A DNA stretch of 64,000 nucleotides from Brevibacterium sp. W7.2 (GTDB taxonomy: Bacteria > Actinomycetota > Actinomycetes > Actinomycetales > Brevibacteriaceae), in assembly GCF_018137945.1 (NCBI RefSeq), contig NZ_CP073089.1, positions 496,001 through 560,000 of the forward strand, written 5' to 3'. The position numbers and the translations under genes were made by a program. The number at the start of each line of letters is the position of its first letter. Within the stretch, counting starts at the first letter, position 1. This document shows, piece by piece, positions 1-7,315 of the stretch. The notes below the pieces were generated by a model. The model ran no database searches. It saw only the letters and a program-made list of their open reading frames with translations, and was not told where the DNA came from.

Positions 1-252
1 GACGCCGCCGGTCCGACGGCGGGTGACGACGTGGGCGACTCCACGACAGTGCGAATGCTCGAGCTCTCACGGCCCGGGACGATCGCGAGAGCGATCGGTG
101 CCGCTGCTCACGAATCACATGTCGACTCCGTGTGGCAGCGGTAGACCCGACCGGCCGAGTGAGCATGCGGCGACTGCTCACGGTGAGCTGCGGAGGCGCG
201 GCAAACGATCCCCGGACCCCGGGGTGTCACACCTGACCGGGAAGGTGAACAA
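1..252. other. Window edge, no gene supported
   Basis: I see no convincing coding region before the permease. A short GC hairpin (CGCCG at 3-7 with CGGCG at 17-21) may be the end of an upstream terminator. I looked for a cobalamin-riboswitch-like arrangement ahead of the nickel/cobalt permease and could not identify its conserved boxes. The last ~15 bases supply ribosome binding sites for the next gene. Confidence 0.4.
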
Positions 253-264
253 GTGAGGGACGCA

Positions 265-1425
265 ATGCATACAGGCACACCGAAGATGGAAACGAGGATA
301 CCGACAATGGATACCACGACAGCGGGACGGCCGGGAACGGGACGGGTGGACGGCACCCGATTCGATGCGGACTGGTGGCGGATGCGGACCCCGCTGATCG
401 TCATCGCGGGGCTCGCGATCGCAGGGTTCAGCCTGGTCCTCGCCTCGACGAACGAGATCGGCCACGCCGCGGCCTGGGGTCTGGCGGCAACAGCGGTGCT
501 CCTCGGCGCTCGCCATGCCTTCGACGCCGACCACGTCGCCGTCATCGACAACGTCACCCGGCGACTTGCGACCGCTGACCAGTCCCGGCTTCGCGGCGGT
601 GCCGTCGGATTCTGGTTCGCGCTCGGGCACTCGAGCGTCGTCATCATCACCGCCGCCCTCGTCACCGCCGGTGCCGCCGCGGCTCGCAGCCTCGTCGTGA
701 GTGAGGACTCCGATCTGCGTGCCGGTCTCGGGATGTGGGGACTGCTGTTCGCGACCTGCGTCGTGGGGGTCGTCGGGATCGTCAACCTCGTCGCGTTCAT
801 CCGCCTTCTGCGCGACCGTCGCACCGATGGTGCACCCGCGACGGATCAGAATGGTGACAGCGGAGCCGGTGCTGCGCCCCGTGGACCTCTCACGACAGTC
901 TTCTCCCGGCTCATCGGCACCGTCGATCGACCGGCGCGGATGTATCCCATCGGGCTCCTCTTCGGGCTCGGGTTCGACACCGCGGCGACGATCGGACTGA
1001 TGATCGCGGCCGGTGCAACGGCCGCGAGCACGTCGCCGCTGCTCGCTCTGTCGCTTCCGCTGCTCTTCGCCGCAGGTATGGCGGCGTGCGACACCGGGGA
1101 CAGCGTGATGATGGCAAGACTCTATCGCTGGGCCGCCGGTGACGGCGGGCGGTTCCACCGCTACAACCTCATCGTCACCGGACTCTCAGTGCTCATCGCG
1201 GCCATCGTCGTCATCGCCGGTGTCGCCGAGGCGGGGGCGGAGACCGCGACGTTCACCCTTCCCGCCCCGGATACGGAGTATGCCGGGTTCGTCGCCACCG
1301 GCTTGTTCGTGCTCATCGCCGTCGCGGCACTTCTCACAGCGCGTCGACGGACGGCAACCGCTGAACGCAGGGACGAGGGGCAAGATCTGGGCGCCGAGGT
1401 GGCTGACGGGTCCCGCGGCGAGTGA
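265..1425 (+). CDS. Nickel/cobalt permease, NiCoT (HoxN/NixA) family
   Basis: Secondary transporter for Ni2+ and/or Co2+ in the cytoplasmic membrane, supplying metal for urease, hydrogenase or cobalamin enzymes. The family signature HAFDADH lies at about residues 84-90 in the second membrane helix, and two further NiCoT signatures are visible, GLGFDTAATIG and FAAGMAACDTGDSVMM. About eight hydrophobic helices are present with a charged central loop near residues 180-215, and the length (386 aa) is typical. The start is uncertain: the ATG at 265 follows GAGGGA by 4 bases; a GTG at 253 behind GGGAAGG and an ATG at 307 are alternatives. No neighbouring urease or hydrogenase genes are present, so nickel versus cobalt preference cannot be told from context. 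Confidence 0.93.
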   Translation: MHTGTPKMETRIPTMDTTTAGRPGTGRVDGTRFDADWWRMRTPLIVIAGLAIAGFSLVLASTNEIGHAAAWGLAATAVLLGARHAFDADHVAVIDNVTRRLATADQSRLRGGAVGFWFALGHSSVVIITAALVTAGAAAARSLVVSEDSDLRAGLGMWGLLFATCVVGVVGIVNLVAFIRLLRDRRTDGAPATDQNGDSGAGAAPRGPLTTVFSRLIGTVDRPARMYPIGLLFGLGFDTAATIGLMIAAGATAASTSPLLALSLPLLFAAGMAACDTGDSVMMARLYRWAAGDGGRFHRYNLIVTGLSVLIAAIVVIAGVAEAGAETATFTLPAPDTEYAGFVATGLFVLIAVAALLTARRRTATAERRDEGQDLGAEVADGSRGE

Positions 1426-1553
1426 CGGGTGATGCTCGGCGGCGGTGGTCGCCTCAATGTTCTGGTCGGCCTCGCCTTCGGATCATGGGAGCACGCCGTC
1501 AGACCGGTCTCGCCGTCGCGGCCGGATCGAGTTGTGGCCAGTTCAGGTTTGGG

Positions 1554-1606
1554 CCAGTTTGCTCTGAGATGGCCAAGGCGGCCTTGGCCATCTCAGTCTC
1601 AACTGG
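1554..1606. repeat. Intergenic palindromic repeat, family A, copy 1
   Basis: A perfect 15-bp stem (1564-1578 with 1582-1596, core CTGAGATGGCCAAGG) has a 3-base loop and is flanked by CCAGTT/AACTGG. The same core and the flank TCAACTGGCGCAAA recur at 31116-31181. Both copies lie between convergent genes, so the element may serve as a bidirectional terminator, but its conserved sequence suggests a dispersed REP-like or MITE-like element. Confidence 0.75.
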
Positions 1607-1720
1607 CGCAAACCGGGCCCCGACTCGGATTCCGTGAGCGCCGCGCGTGGGAAGGACGTGTGTCTCGTGGGCGCCGCCGGCCCGCTCGACTTGTGTAACC
1701 CCGCCCAGCCGCCCGAACGC

Positions 1721-1796
1721 CGTTTCGGCTCAGCCTGTTTTCGGCGGCTCACATTTCGAACAGAGCCGCTCGAACCAACCTGAGCCGCAGCGGCGA
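1721..1796. repeat. Intergenic palindromic repeat, family B, copy 1
   Basis: Imperfect palindrome centred on TTCGAA: outer arms CGCCG...CGGCG, then CGGCTCAG (1726-1733) with CTGAGCCG (1780-1787), then GCGGCTC with GAGCCGC around the centre. It closely matches 3275-3357 in sequence and design. It lies in the 520-bp gap after the nickel/cobalt permease, which otherwise holds only the family A repeat and no supported gene. Confidence 0.75.
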
Positions 1797-1945
1797 TCGA
1801 GACTCTGACTCCTGCGGAGCGCAGGATCCGATACTCGCGGAACGAGAGCCTGGGCCCGGAATACAGTGTCACGACCAAGGTGGATCGACTGAGGTGGGTG
1901 CTGCCTCGAAGAAAGCTCGTGGCCACACCGAACAGGGCCCCGACA

Positions 1946-2764
1946 TCACAGCCAATGGGCGGCGAAGCCGTGAGCATCGGGCGCGACATCACTGCGGAGA
2001 ACCCAGTCGTCGGTGTAGTCGCCGGTGAACTGCGGTCGGGCTCTCAGTGGTTCGTCAGTGAACAGCCGGGACAGCCGATCGCCCAGTTGCGCCTTGATGC
2101 CCGCGGAATCAGCTCCGGCGAGGAAGTCCGCCGAGGGCACGACGAAAGGCGCAAGCGGATCGAAGCCGGTGTAGGCCAGAGTCCCGTGGAGAAGCCCGAA
2201 CATGAGGTCGACCGGATCGCCGCTGATGCCGCGCGGCCCGAGAGCTCCAGGGCGATCCCCGGCGGTGACGATGACCAGCGCGCGGCGGCCGCGGAACGGT
2301 CCGTTCTCGAACCGGAGCCTCCTCCCGGTCTCGGGCTCCTTGCCGAACGCGAAACCGCTCGTGAACACCCGATCGAACCATCCCTTGAGCATCGCCGGCA
2401 TGCCGTACCACCACAGCGGAAACTGAACGATGAGCGCATCCGCGCGCTGAAGTCGGTCCTGCTCCTGGGCGACGTCTGCAGGCAATCGGCCTGAGATGAA
2501 CGCGTGGCGAACATCGCCGGTGGCATCGAATCGCGCGCCGCAGGCACCGTCCCGACCAGAGTGCTTCTCGCAGGCGCCCGGTTCCGGCCCGAGGAACTGC
2601 TCGCGCCGGAGTACGGGGTCCCAATCCATGGCATAGAGGTCGGACAGCTCGACGGAGTGGCCCCGTTGTTCGAGGGCTTCGATGCCGAACCGGCGAAGAG
2701 AGCCATTGAGAGACAGCGGTTCCGGGTGGGCGCTCACCCACAGGACCGACGCGGAATCATCCAT
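1946..2764 (-). CDS. NAD(P)H-dependent quinone oxidoreductase, flavodoxin-like fold
   Basis: FMN-containing reductase of the NQO1/KefF/MdaB superfamily that uses NAD(P)H to reduce quinones or electrophiles by two electrons. The phosphate-binding start VLWVSAHPEPLSLNGSL, the LYAMDWDPVL segment and the FMN-site motif QFPLWWYGMPAMLKGW are all recognisable. I start at the ATG giving MDDSASVLW because the family begins just before the first beta strand; an in-frame start lies 15 codons upstream. The protein is 272 aa, normal for the family. It is divergent from an HxlR regulator 137 bp away, the usual arrangement for thiol- or quinone-inducible reductases (QorR, YodB, HypR systems). Confidence 0.88.
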   Translation of the reverse strand: MDDSASVLWVSAHPEPLSLNGSLRRFGIEALEQRGHSVELSDLYAMDWDPVLRREQFLGPEPGACEKHSGRDGACGARFDATGDVRHAFISGRLPADVAQEQDRLQRADALIVQFPLWWYGMPAMLKGWFDRVFTSGFAFGKEPETGRRLRFENGPFRGRRALVIVTAGDRPGALGPRGISGDPVDLMFGLLHGTLAYTGFDPLAPFVVPSADFLAGADSAGIKAQLGDRLSRLFTDEPLRARPQFTGDYTDDWVLRSDVAPDAHGFAAHWL

Positions 2765-2901
2765 GCCTCTATCGTGGAGGCAGGTGACGGCCCGCAACAG
2801 TACGGACATTCGTGTCCCTGGCCGACCGCGGCGATGTCGAGGGCACCTCTGATTCCGCGACCGGGGACGCGTCGAGGTCCTCAGCGCAACAAGAGAGATG
2901 A

Positions 2902-3255
2902 GTGGTGGCGATGCGTGAGAAAGTGGCGGTGGCGCTGCAGACCTGCCCCGCCGAGGTTGTCGTGGCAGTCCTCGGCGGCACGTGGAAGATCACTGTGGTC
3001 AAGGCGATGTTGGACGGTCCGATCCGCTTCGGCGACCTGCAGCGGCGGGTGCCGGAGGTCAATCGGAAGACCTTGACGAGGCAGCTCACGGAGCTGGAAG
3101 CCGACGGAATCGTCATCCGCACCGATCACGGTGAGCTGCCGCTTCGAGTCGACTACCGGTTGACCGAATTGGGCGCGGCCCTTCAACCCGTCATCGTCGC
3201 GATGGAGGGTTGGGGAAGTGACTACGCCGCCGCAATCACTGTGGGCTCAGGCTGA
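2902..3255 (+). CDS. HxlR-family transcriptional regulator
   Basis: Small winged-helix repressor (117 aa). The HxlR core is clear: TCPAEVVVAVLGGTWKITVV, then RFGDLQRRVPEVNRKTLTRQLTELEADGIVIR and the wing YRLTELG. A single cysteine at about residue 15, in the conserved CP motif, is where QorR/YodB/HypR-type proteins sense quinones, diamide or hypochlorite. Start is GTG at 2902 (GTG 2905 and ATG 2911 also possible) behind GAGAGA. Divergent orientation suggests it controls the flavodoxin-fold reductase; that pairing is inferred. Confidence 0.9.
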   Translation: MVAMREKVAVALQTCPAEVVVAVLGGTWKITVVKAMLDGPIRFGDLQRRVPEVNRKTLTRQLTELEADGIVIRTDHGELPLRVDYRLTELGAALQPVIVAMEGWGSDYAAAITVGSG

Positions 3256-3274
3256 ACGCTCAACCTCAGCCGCA

Positions 3275-3357
3275 GGAACCCGGTTGGCTCAGCCTGTTAT
3301 GGGCGGCTCATATTTCGAACAGAGCCGCTCAAAATAACCTGAGCCGCAGCGGGTTCC
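3275..3357. repeat. Intergenic palindromic repeat, family B, copy 2
   Basis: Same element as at 1721-1796: GGCTCAGCCTGTT, GGCGGCTCA, central TTCGAA, AGAGCCGCTC, AACCTGAGCCGCAGCG. Its outermost arms are GGAACCC (3275-3281) and GGGTTCC (3351-3357), different in sequence from copy 1 but still complementary to each other. It lies between the HxlR gene and a convergent surface-protein gene. Confidence 0.75.
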
Positions 3358-3405
3358 GACCGTCGTCTCTTCGTTCATGCCCAGTCGCACGCGTTCTGGA
3401 ACTGA

Positions 3406-3446
3406 CTGAGGCGCCTGGTCCGACACTGTCGGACCAGGCGCCTCAG
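3406..3446. terminator. Bidirectional intrinsic terminator
   Basis: A perfect 20-bp inverted repeat (3406-3425 with 3427-3446, core GAGGCGCCTGGTCCGACA) around a single base. It lies between the convergent HxlR and LPxTG genes, 45 bp from the stop of the latter. Confidence 0.8.
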
Positions 3447-3490
3447 GGCTTCCGGGGACTCAGCTCAGCGAGGTGAGCCGGCCGGTCGGA

Positions 3491-4810
3491 TCAGATGTCC
3501 GAGGGCGAGGGAACACCCTTCTTGCGGCGCTTCGTCAGGAAGATCGCCGTGCCGCCGACGAGGAGGAGGCCGGCACCGGCTGCGAGGCCGGTGAGCTCCA
3601 TACCGGTGCGGGGCAGGTCGCCTCCACCGTTTCCGCCGCCGTTGCCGCCATCGGAGCCACCGTCGTCATTGCCGTCGCTGCCGCCGGCGTTCGGGTCCTC
3701 TTCCACCGAGAACTTGCCGGTGAGCTCGTCGTCACCGCAGGTCACGGTCACGTCGTAGTCGCCGATGTACGCGCTCGGGTTCGACGCCGAGGTGCCGTAG
3801 ACCGTGACGGAGGCGTTGCCCTCATCGTCGGCCTTCTCCGTTTCATCGAACGCCGTCACCGAGGAGTTGCCCTTCGGGTTGACCACGAAGCGCACGTCTT
3901 CGCCGGGCTCGCAGTTCTCGACGACGAGCTTGACACCCTTGTCCTTCTGGACGAAGTCCTTCGGGGTGACGGACTCGGGAGAGACGGTCAGCTTCGCCTC
4001 GGCGGCCGGGGTGGTCGGCGTCTCGGTGGCATCCTCGACGACGGTGAACTCCTGCGGCTCGGTCTTCTCACCCGACTCGTCGTCGATGAACGTGACCGTG
4101 TACTTGCCGGGCTTGACGCTGTCCTTCGGGGCCACGACCGTGCCGGTGACCTTGCCGTTCTCGTCCGCCTTGAGCTGCTCTTCAGCCTGCTTGGCGACCT
4201 GCGCCGGGAGAGCCTGGCCCTCGACGCTCACGGTGCCGTTGGGGGTGAAGCCTTCGCCCGAGAACTTCAGGCCTTCGCCTTCGAACTCCGAGACGGTGAT
4301 CTCGTCAGCGACGAGGCTCGCCCTCGGGTCGACGGCTGGAGCGGTGGGCTCTTCGGTCTCGTCTGCGGTGACGGTGAACTTCGCGTCGATAGTCTGAGAC
4401 TGTTCGCCACGTTTCACGGTGACGGTGAACGGCACGTCGCCGGTCGGGATATCAGCAGGATTCTCAACATCGACGATGAGGTCGAATGAGACTGTGTCGC
4501 CTTCGGCAGTGACTGTCTCGTCGGTGAGGTCGTCGGTGACGGTGTCCCCGGCTTGGAGGTTCGTCACGGTGACGGTGACGCCCTTCTCGACGAGATCCGT
4601 CTGCGAGATCGTCTCGGGCGAAACCGAGACCGACGCGGCGAGCTTAGCGGGCGCGGTCGGAGCGTCGGTCGCGTCGGGCTGGCCGGCGCTCTTCGGGGCC
4701 TGGACGTTCGTCTGGCCGAAAGCGTCGGTGCTCGGGGCGGCGATGACCGGGGATGCTGCCAGGCCGGTGATGGCGAGGGCCACCACGGGGGCGAGGGCGA
4801 GTTTCTTCAT
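3491..4810 (-). CDS. LPxTG-anchored surface protein, paralogue 1
   Basis: Secreted, probably sortase-anchored wall protein (439 aa). MKKLALAP starts a Sec signal peptide ending near AAPSTD; LPRTG is at residue 399, followed by a hydrophobic helix and KRRKK, the complete sorting signal. The body has a ~100-residue beta-rich unit (VSVSPETISQTDLVEKGVTV...), a second divergent unit and a C-terminal domain with two cysteines (ENCEPGEDVRF, VTCGDDELTG), then a Gly/Asn/Asp linker. Start chosen at the ATG behind GAAGGA, which gives a proper signal peptide. The same architecture recurs in the genes ending at 7316 and 8979. Function unknown: adhesin or wall-structural roles are possible. No sortase gene lies in the window. 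Confidence 0.9.
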   Translation of the reverse strand: MKKLALAPVVALAITGLAASPVIAAPSTDAFGQTNVQAPKSAGQPDATDAPTAPAKLAASVSVSPETISQTDLVEKGVTVTVTNLQAGDTVTDDLTDETVTAEGDTVSFDLIVDVENPADIPTGDVPFTVTVKRGEQSQTIDAKFTVTADETEEPTAPAVDPRASLVADEITVSEFEGEGLKFSGEGFTPNGTVSVEGQALPAQVAKQAEEQLKADENGKVTGTVVAPKDSVKPGKYTVTFIDDESGEKTEPQEFTVVEDATETPTTPAAEAKLTVSPESVTPKDFVQKDKGVKLVVENCEPGEDVRFVVNPKGNSSVTAFDETEKADDEGNASVTVYGTSASNPSAYIGDYDVTVTCGDDELTGKFSVEEDPNAGGSDGNDDGGSDGGNGGGNGGGDLPRTGMELTGLAAGAGLLLVGGTAIFLTKRRKKGVPSPSDI

Positions 4811-5229
4811 TTCTGTCCTTCGAGAGGCTGAGGGAGGAGAGCTTCCGAAAGTAACAGTAATGACACATTCACGACGCACATAGTTTAGAACGTTTTGGTC
4901 ACGTGAATTCTTCGGAACAGCACTGGGGAGAGCAGTGCTGGGGCGCTCGCGCGAGCATGCGATGCCGCCATGGAAACAACGCAGAGACCCTCACCGTCGC
5001 CTGGTCGTTGCGAAACCTTGGCCGTCCCGTGATCTCCGTTGCGGCAGCGTGCCCGCCGCCCCTCACACCGCTCGCTTCTCCACACCACTAACGACGCCAC
5101 CCACCAGCTGAGCCACCGCCCCAACCACCACCCCACCCCCGCTCGCACCGGCTCTGAAAAGTGCCTTTGGAGCCAATGACACTTGGGCGAATCAGTGCCA
5201 CAATATGTCCTGTGACTGGAGACTCAACG
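4811..5229. other. Divergent intergenic region with inverted repeat and C-rich tract
   Basis: No gene seen. It contains the LPxTG-1 promoter side, an inverted repeat CAGCACTG (4919-4926) with CAGTGCTG (4934-4941), and a strongly strand-asymmetric C/A tract at 5114-5140 whose complement has several G runs and could form a G-quadruplex. The DUF1206 gene starts at its right end. Confidence 0.5.
4891..4901 (-). promoter_or_regulatory. Shared upstream motif GACCAAAACGT (LPxTG 1)
   Basis: On the minus strand GACCAAAACGT lies 81 bp upstream of the start codon of the first LPxTG gene and 2 bases before TAAACT, a possible -10. Nearly identical motifs precede the other two paralogues (8802-8811, 11207-11217). 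Candidate activator site or extended promoter element. Confidence 0.5.
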
Positions 5230-6084
5230 ATGAAGAAGGCGGCCAGCAAGGCCGACGACGCGGCAGTCAACGCCGCTGACAGCAAGTGGTTCGAACGGGT
5301 CGCCCGAGTCGGCTTCGTGGCCAACGGACTCGTCCACATCATCCTCGGCGCCACCGCCGCCGGTCTCGCGCTCGGCAAGAGCGGAGAAGCCGAACAGTCC
5401 GGCGCGATGCAGCAGATGGCCTCCCAGCCCTTCGGCATGGTACTGCTGTGGCTGTGCATGCTCGGCTGCGCGCTGCTCGCGCTGTGGAACCTCGCCAACG
5501 CGTTCTTCGGCACGGCCACCCTGCGCGGACACGGCTCGAACGATCCGCGCGACGAGCACGGTCGCGACCGCTGGAAGGACTTCATCCTCGCGATCGCGCA
5601 GGGCATCACCTACGCGGCAGTGGCGGTGCTCTTCGGCAAATTCGTCTTCGGCCAGGGTTCGGACTCCGGTCAGTCGTCGCAGCAGGCCTCGTCGACCCTC
5701 GCGCAGGCCCCCGGCGGCATCCTTCTCCTCGTCGTCATCGGCGGGGTCGTGACGATCATCGGCATCGTGTTCTGCGTCAACGGCATCCGGCGCAACTGGA
5801 AGGACGATGTGCGCACCCCGCGCTCGAGCGCCGTGGCGAAGCTGATGACGATCACCGGCGTCCTCGGCTACCTCGGCAAGGGCGCCACGCTCATCGCCGT
5901 CGGCATCCTCGTCATCGTCTCCGGCGTCACCGGCGACCCGGAGAAGTCGACCGGCGTCGACGGCGCCCTCAAGGCCATGCGCGAACAGCCCTTCGGCACC
6001 TACCTCCTCCTCGGCGTCGGGGTCGGACTCGTCCTCTACGGCGTGTTCCTCTTCCTCCGCGCTCGATACGACAAGATGGATTGA
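5230..6084 (+). CDS. DUF1206 family integral membrane protein
   Basis: Actinobacterial membrane protein of unknown function (284 aa). It shows three repeated pairs of transmembrane helices, each opening with an ArgValGly-type motif: VARVGFVANGLVHIILG near residue 24, an ILAIAQGITYAAVAVLFG unit in the middle and ITGVLGYLGKGATLIAVG near residue 200, the pattern of DUF1206. Start chosen at the ATG after CTGGAGAC rather than 23 codons upstream, giving a polar N-terminus MKKAASKADD. It lies between an LPxTG gene and a lipid kinase gene, so a cell-envelope role is plausible but not shown. Confidence 0.88.
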   Translation: MKKAASKADDAAVNAADSKWFERVARVGFVANGLVHIILGATAAGLALGKSGEAEQSGAMQQMASQPFGMVLLWLCMLGCALLALWNLANAFFGTATLRGHGSNDPRDEHGRDRWKDFILAIAQGITYAAVAVLFGKFVFGQGSDSGQSSQQASSTLAQAPGGILLLVVIGGVVTIIGIVFCVNGIRRNWKDDVRTPRSSAVAKLMTITGVLGYLGKGATLIAVGILVIVSGVTGDPEKSTGVDGALKAMREQPFGTYLLLGVGVGLVLYGVFLFLRARYDKMD

Positions 6085-6225
6085 TCCCGTCGTACCGCAG
6101 GCGCCCGACAGGCGCGCTTCACGAAGGCCTTCAGAGGACTGCGTTAGTGTGAGGTCTGGGGTCGCCCGCTGCGGCCGATGAACGAGCAGCACCACCAAGC
6201 AGTACCGTCTGCGAAAGGACCTGAA

Positions 6226-7158
6226 ATGAGAGCCAATCACGTCGGCATCGTGTGGAATCCGTCGAAGACCGAGAGGGAGGACCTCGAGGCAGCGCTCCCG
6301 GAGAACCCTGACTTCACCATCACCTGGCATGAGACCGAGGAGGACGATCCCGGCAAGTCCGCGACCCAGGCCGCTCTCGACGCCGGCGCCGAGGTGGTCA
6401 TCGCCGCAGGCGGGGACGGCACGGTCCGTGCTGTCGCCGGTCACCTCGCGGAGATCGACTCCGAGGCCGAGCTCGGCATCGTGCCGCTGGGAACGGGCAA
6501 CCTCCTGGCCCGCAACCTCGACGTTCCGCTCAACAACCTCGGCGAGGCGATGGATCGCGCACTCAACGGCACGGCCCGCGACATCGACATGGGCTGGGTC
6601 GAGGTCACCCTTGAACAGGGCACGAACCGTGAGCCCTTCGTCGTCATGGCCGGCTTCGGGATCGATGCGCACATGATCACCGAGACCAACGACGATCTCA
6701 AGGACAAGGCGGGATGGCTGGCCTACGTCGAATCGCTCGGTCGCGCGGTCTCGGCCAGCGATGTCATGGAGATCAACCTGTCGCGCGAGGGCGAGCGGAT
6801 CGGCCACGAGGCGGCGCACACCCTCATCGTCGGCAACTGCGGCACCCTGCAGGGCGGGATCACCCTGCTTCCCGACGCCGATCCCTCCGACGGTGAGCTC
6901 GACGTCCTCATCCTCAAGGCCGAGGGCGTCACCGGCTGGCTCGACACGATGAAGAACATGGTGTGGGACAACGGTCTGCGCCGGATGATGTCGAAGGACG
7001 ACTCGGCGCAGAGCAGCGAGAGCGCGATCCACCAGCGGGTCTCGTCGCTGACGATCGAACTCGAGCAGCCGCGCGTCGTCGAGGTCGACGGCGACGAGGT
7101 CGGCGAGACCGAGAAGATCGACGTGACGATCGAACCCGCGGCGCTGCGCGTGCGGTGA
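6226..7158 (+). CDS. Diacylglycerol kinase-like lipid kinase (DagK/YegS family), paralogue 1
   Basis: Soluble lipid kinase family using ATP to phosphorylate diacylglycerol or a related lipid. The DAGK catalytic signatures are intact: VIAAGGDGTVRAV at about residue 60, GIVPLGTGNLLARNLDVP near 88, GFGIDAHMI, VGNCGTLQGGITLLPDA and DGELDVLIL, with the C-terminal VEVDGDEVG strand. Start at ATG 6226 behind AAAGGA; an upstream in-frame ATG has no good ribosome site. Length 310 aa is typical. It has no membrane anchor, unlike the paralogue at 11359. Nearby LPxTG and DUF1206 genes suggest envelope lipid turnover. Confidence 0.9.
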   Translation: MRANHVGIVWNPSKTEREDLEAALPENPDFTITWHETEEDDPGKSATQAALDAGAEVVIAAGGDGTVRAVAGHLAEIDSEAELGIVPLGTGNLLARNLDVPLNNLGEAMDRALNGTARDIDMGWVEVTLEQGTNREPFVVMAGFGIDAHMITETNDDLKDKAGWLAYVESLGRAVSASDVMEINLSREGERIGHEAAHTLIVGNCGTLQGGITLLPDADPSDGELDVLILKAEGVTGWLDTMKNMVWDNGLRRMMSKDDSAQSSESAIHQRVSSLTIELEQPRVVEVDGDEVGETEKIDVTIEPAALRVR

Positions 7159-7237
7159 CCCCGCCGAGGCGGTCGCGCGCGTGCGTCGACCACGGCGATG
7201 CAGCGCTTCCCGTGCGATGACCCCGCCGAGGCGGTCG
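7156..7237. repeat. Direct repeat of TGACCCCGCCGAGGCGGTCG
   Basis: Two identical 20-bp copies at 7156-7175 and 7218-7237, the first beginning with the stop codon of the lipid kinase. Each contains the window-wide motif CCGCCTCGGCG on the minus strand. Looks like a small duplication of the gene end. Confidence 0.6.
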
Positions 7238-7254
7238 TTTCCCTCGCGATGACC

Positions 7255-7300
7255 GAAAACGCCCGTGGCCCCGACCGAAGTCGGGGCCACAGGCGTTTTC
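7255..7300. terminator. Bidirectional intrinsic terminator
   Basis: Strong hairpin: GAAAACGCC...GGCGTTTTC with an inner GTGGCCCCGAC/GTCGGGGCCAC stem and a CGAA loop. A/T runs at both ends give termination for the convergent lipid kinase and LPxTG-2 genes. Confidence 0.88.
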
Positions 7301-7315
7301 ACGTTCAGCGTCGCA

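Noticed and set aside
1..252. Possible cobalamin riboswitch before the nickel/cobalt permease
   Set aside because: No recognisable B12 box or multibranch arrangement; region too short and mostly hairpin-free.
3473..4489. 338-aa plus-strand frame opposite LPxTG protein 1
   Set aside because: Gly/Val/Arg/Leu-rich antisense frame; minus strand has signal peptide and LPRTG sorting signal.
5224..7302. 692-aa open frame on the minus strand opposite DUF1206 and lipid kinase 1
   Set aside because: Arg/Val/Asp-rich composition typical of the antisense frame of high-GC genes; the plus-strand genes have family motifs and ribosome sites.
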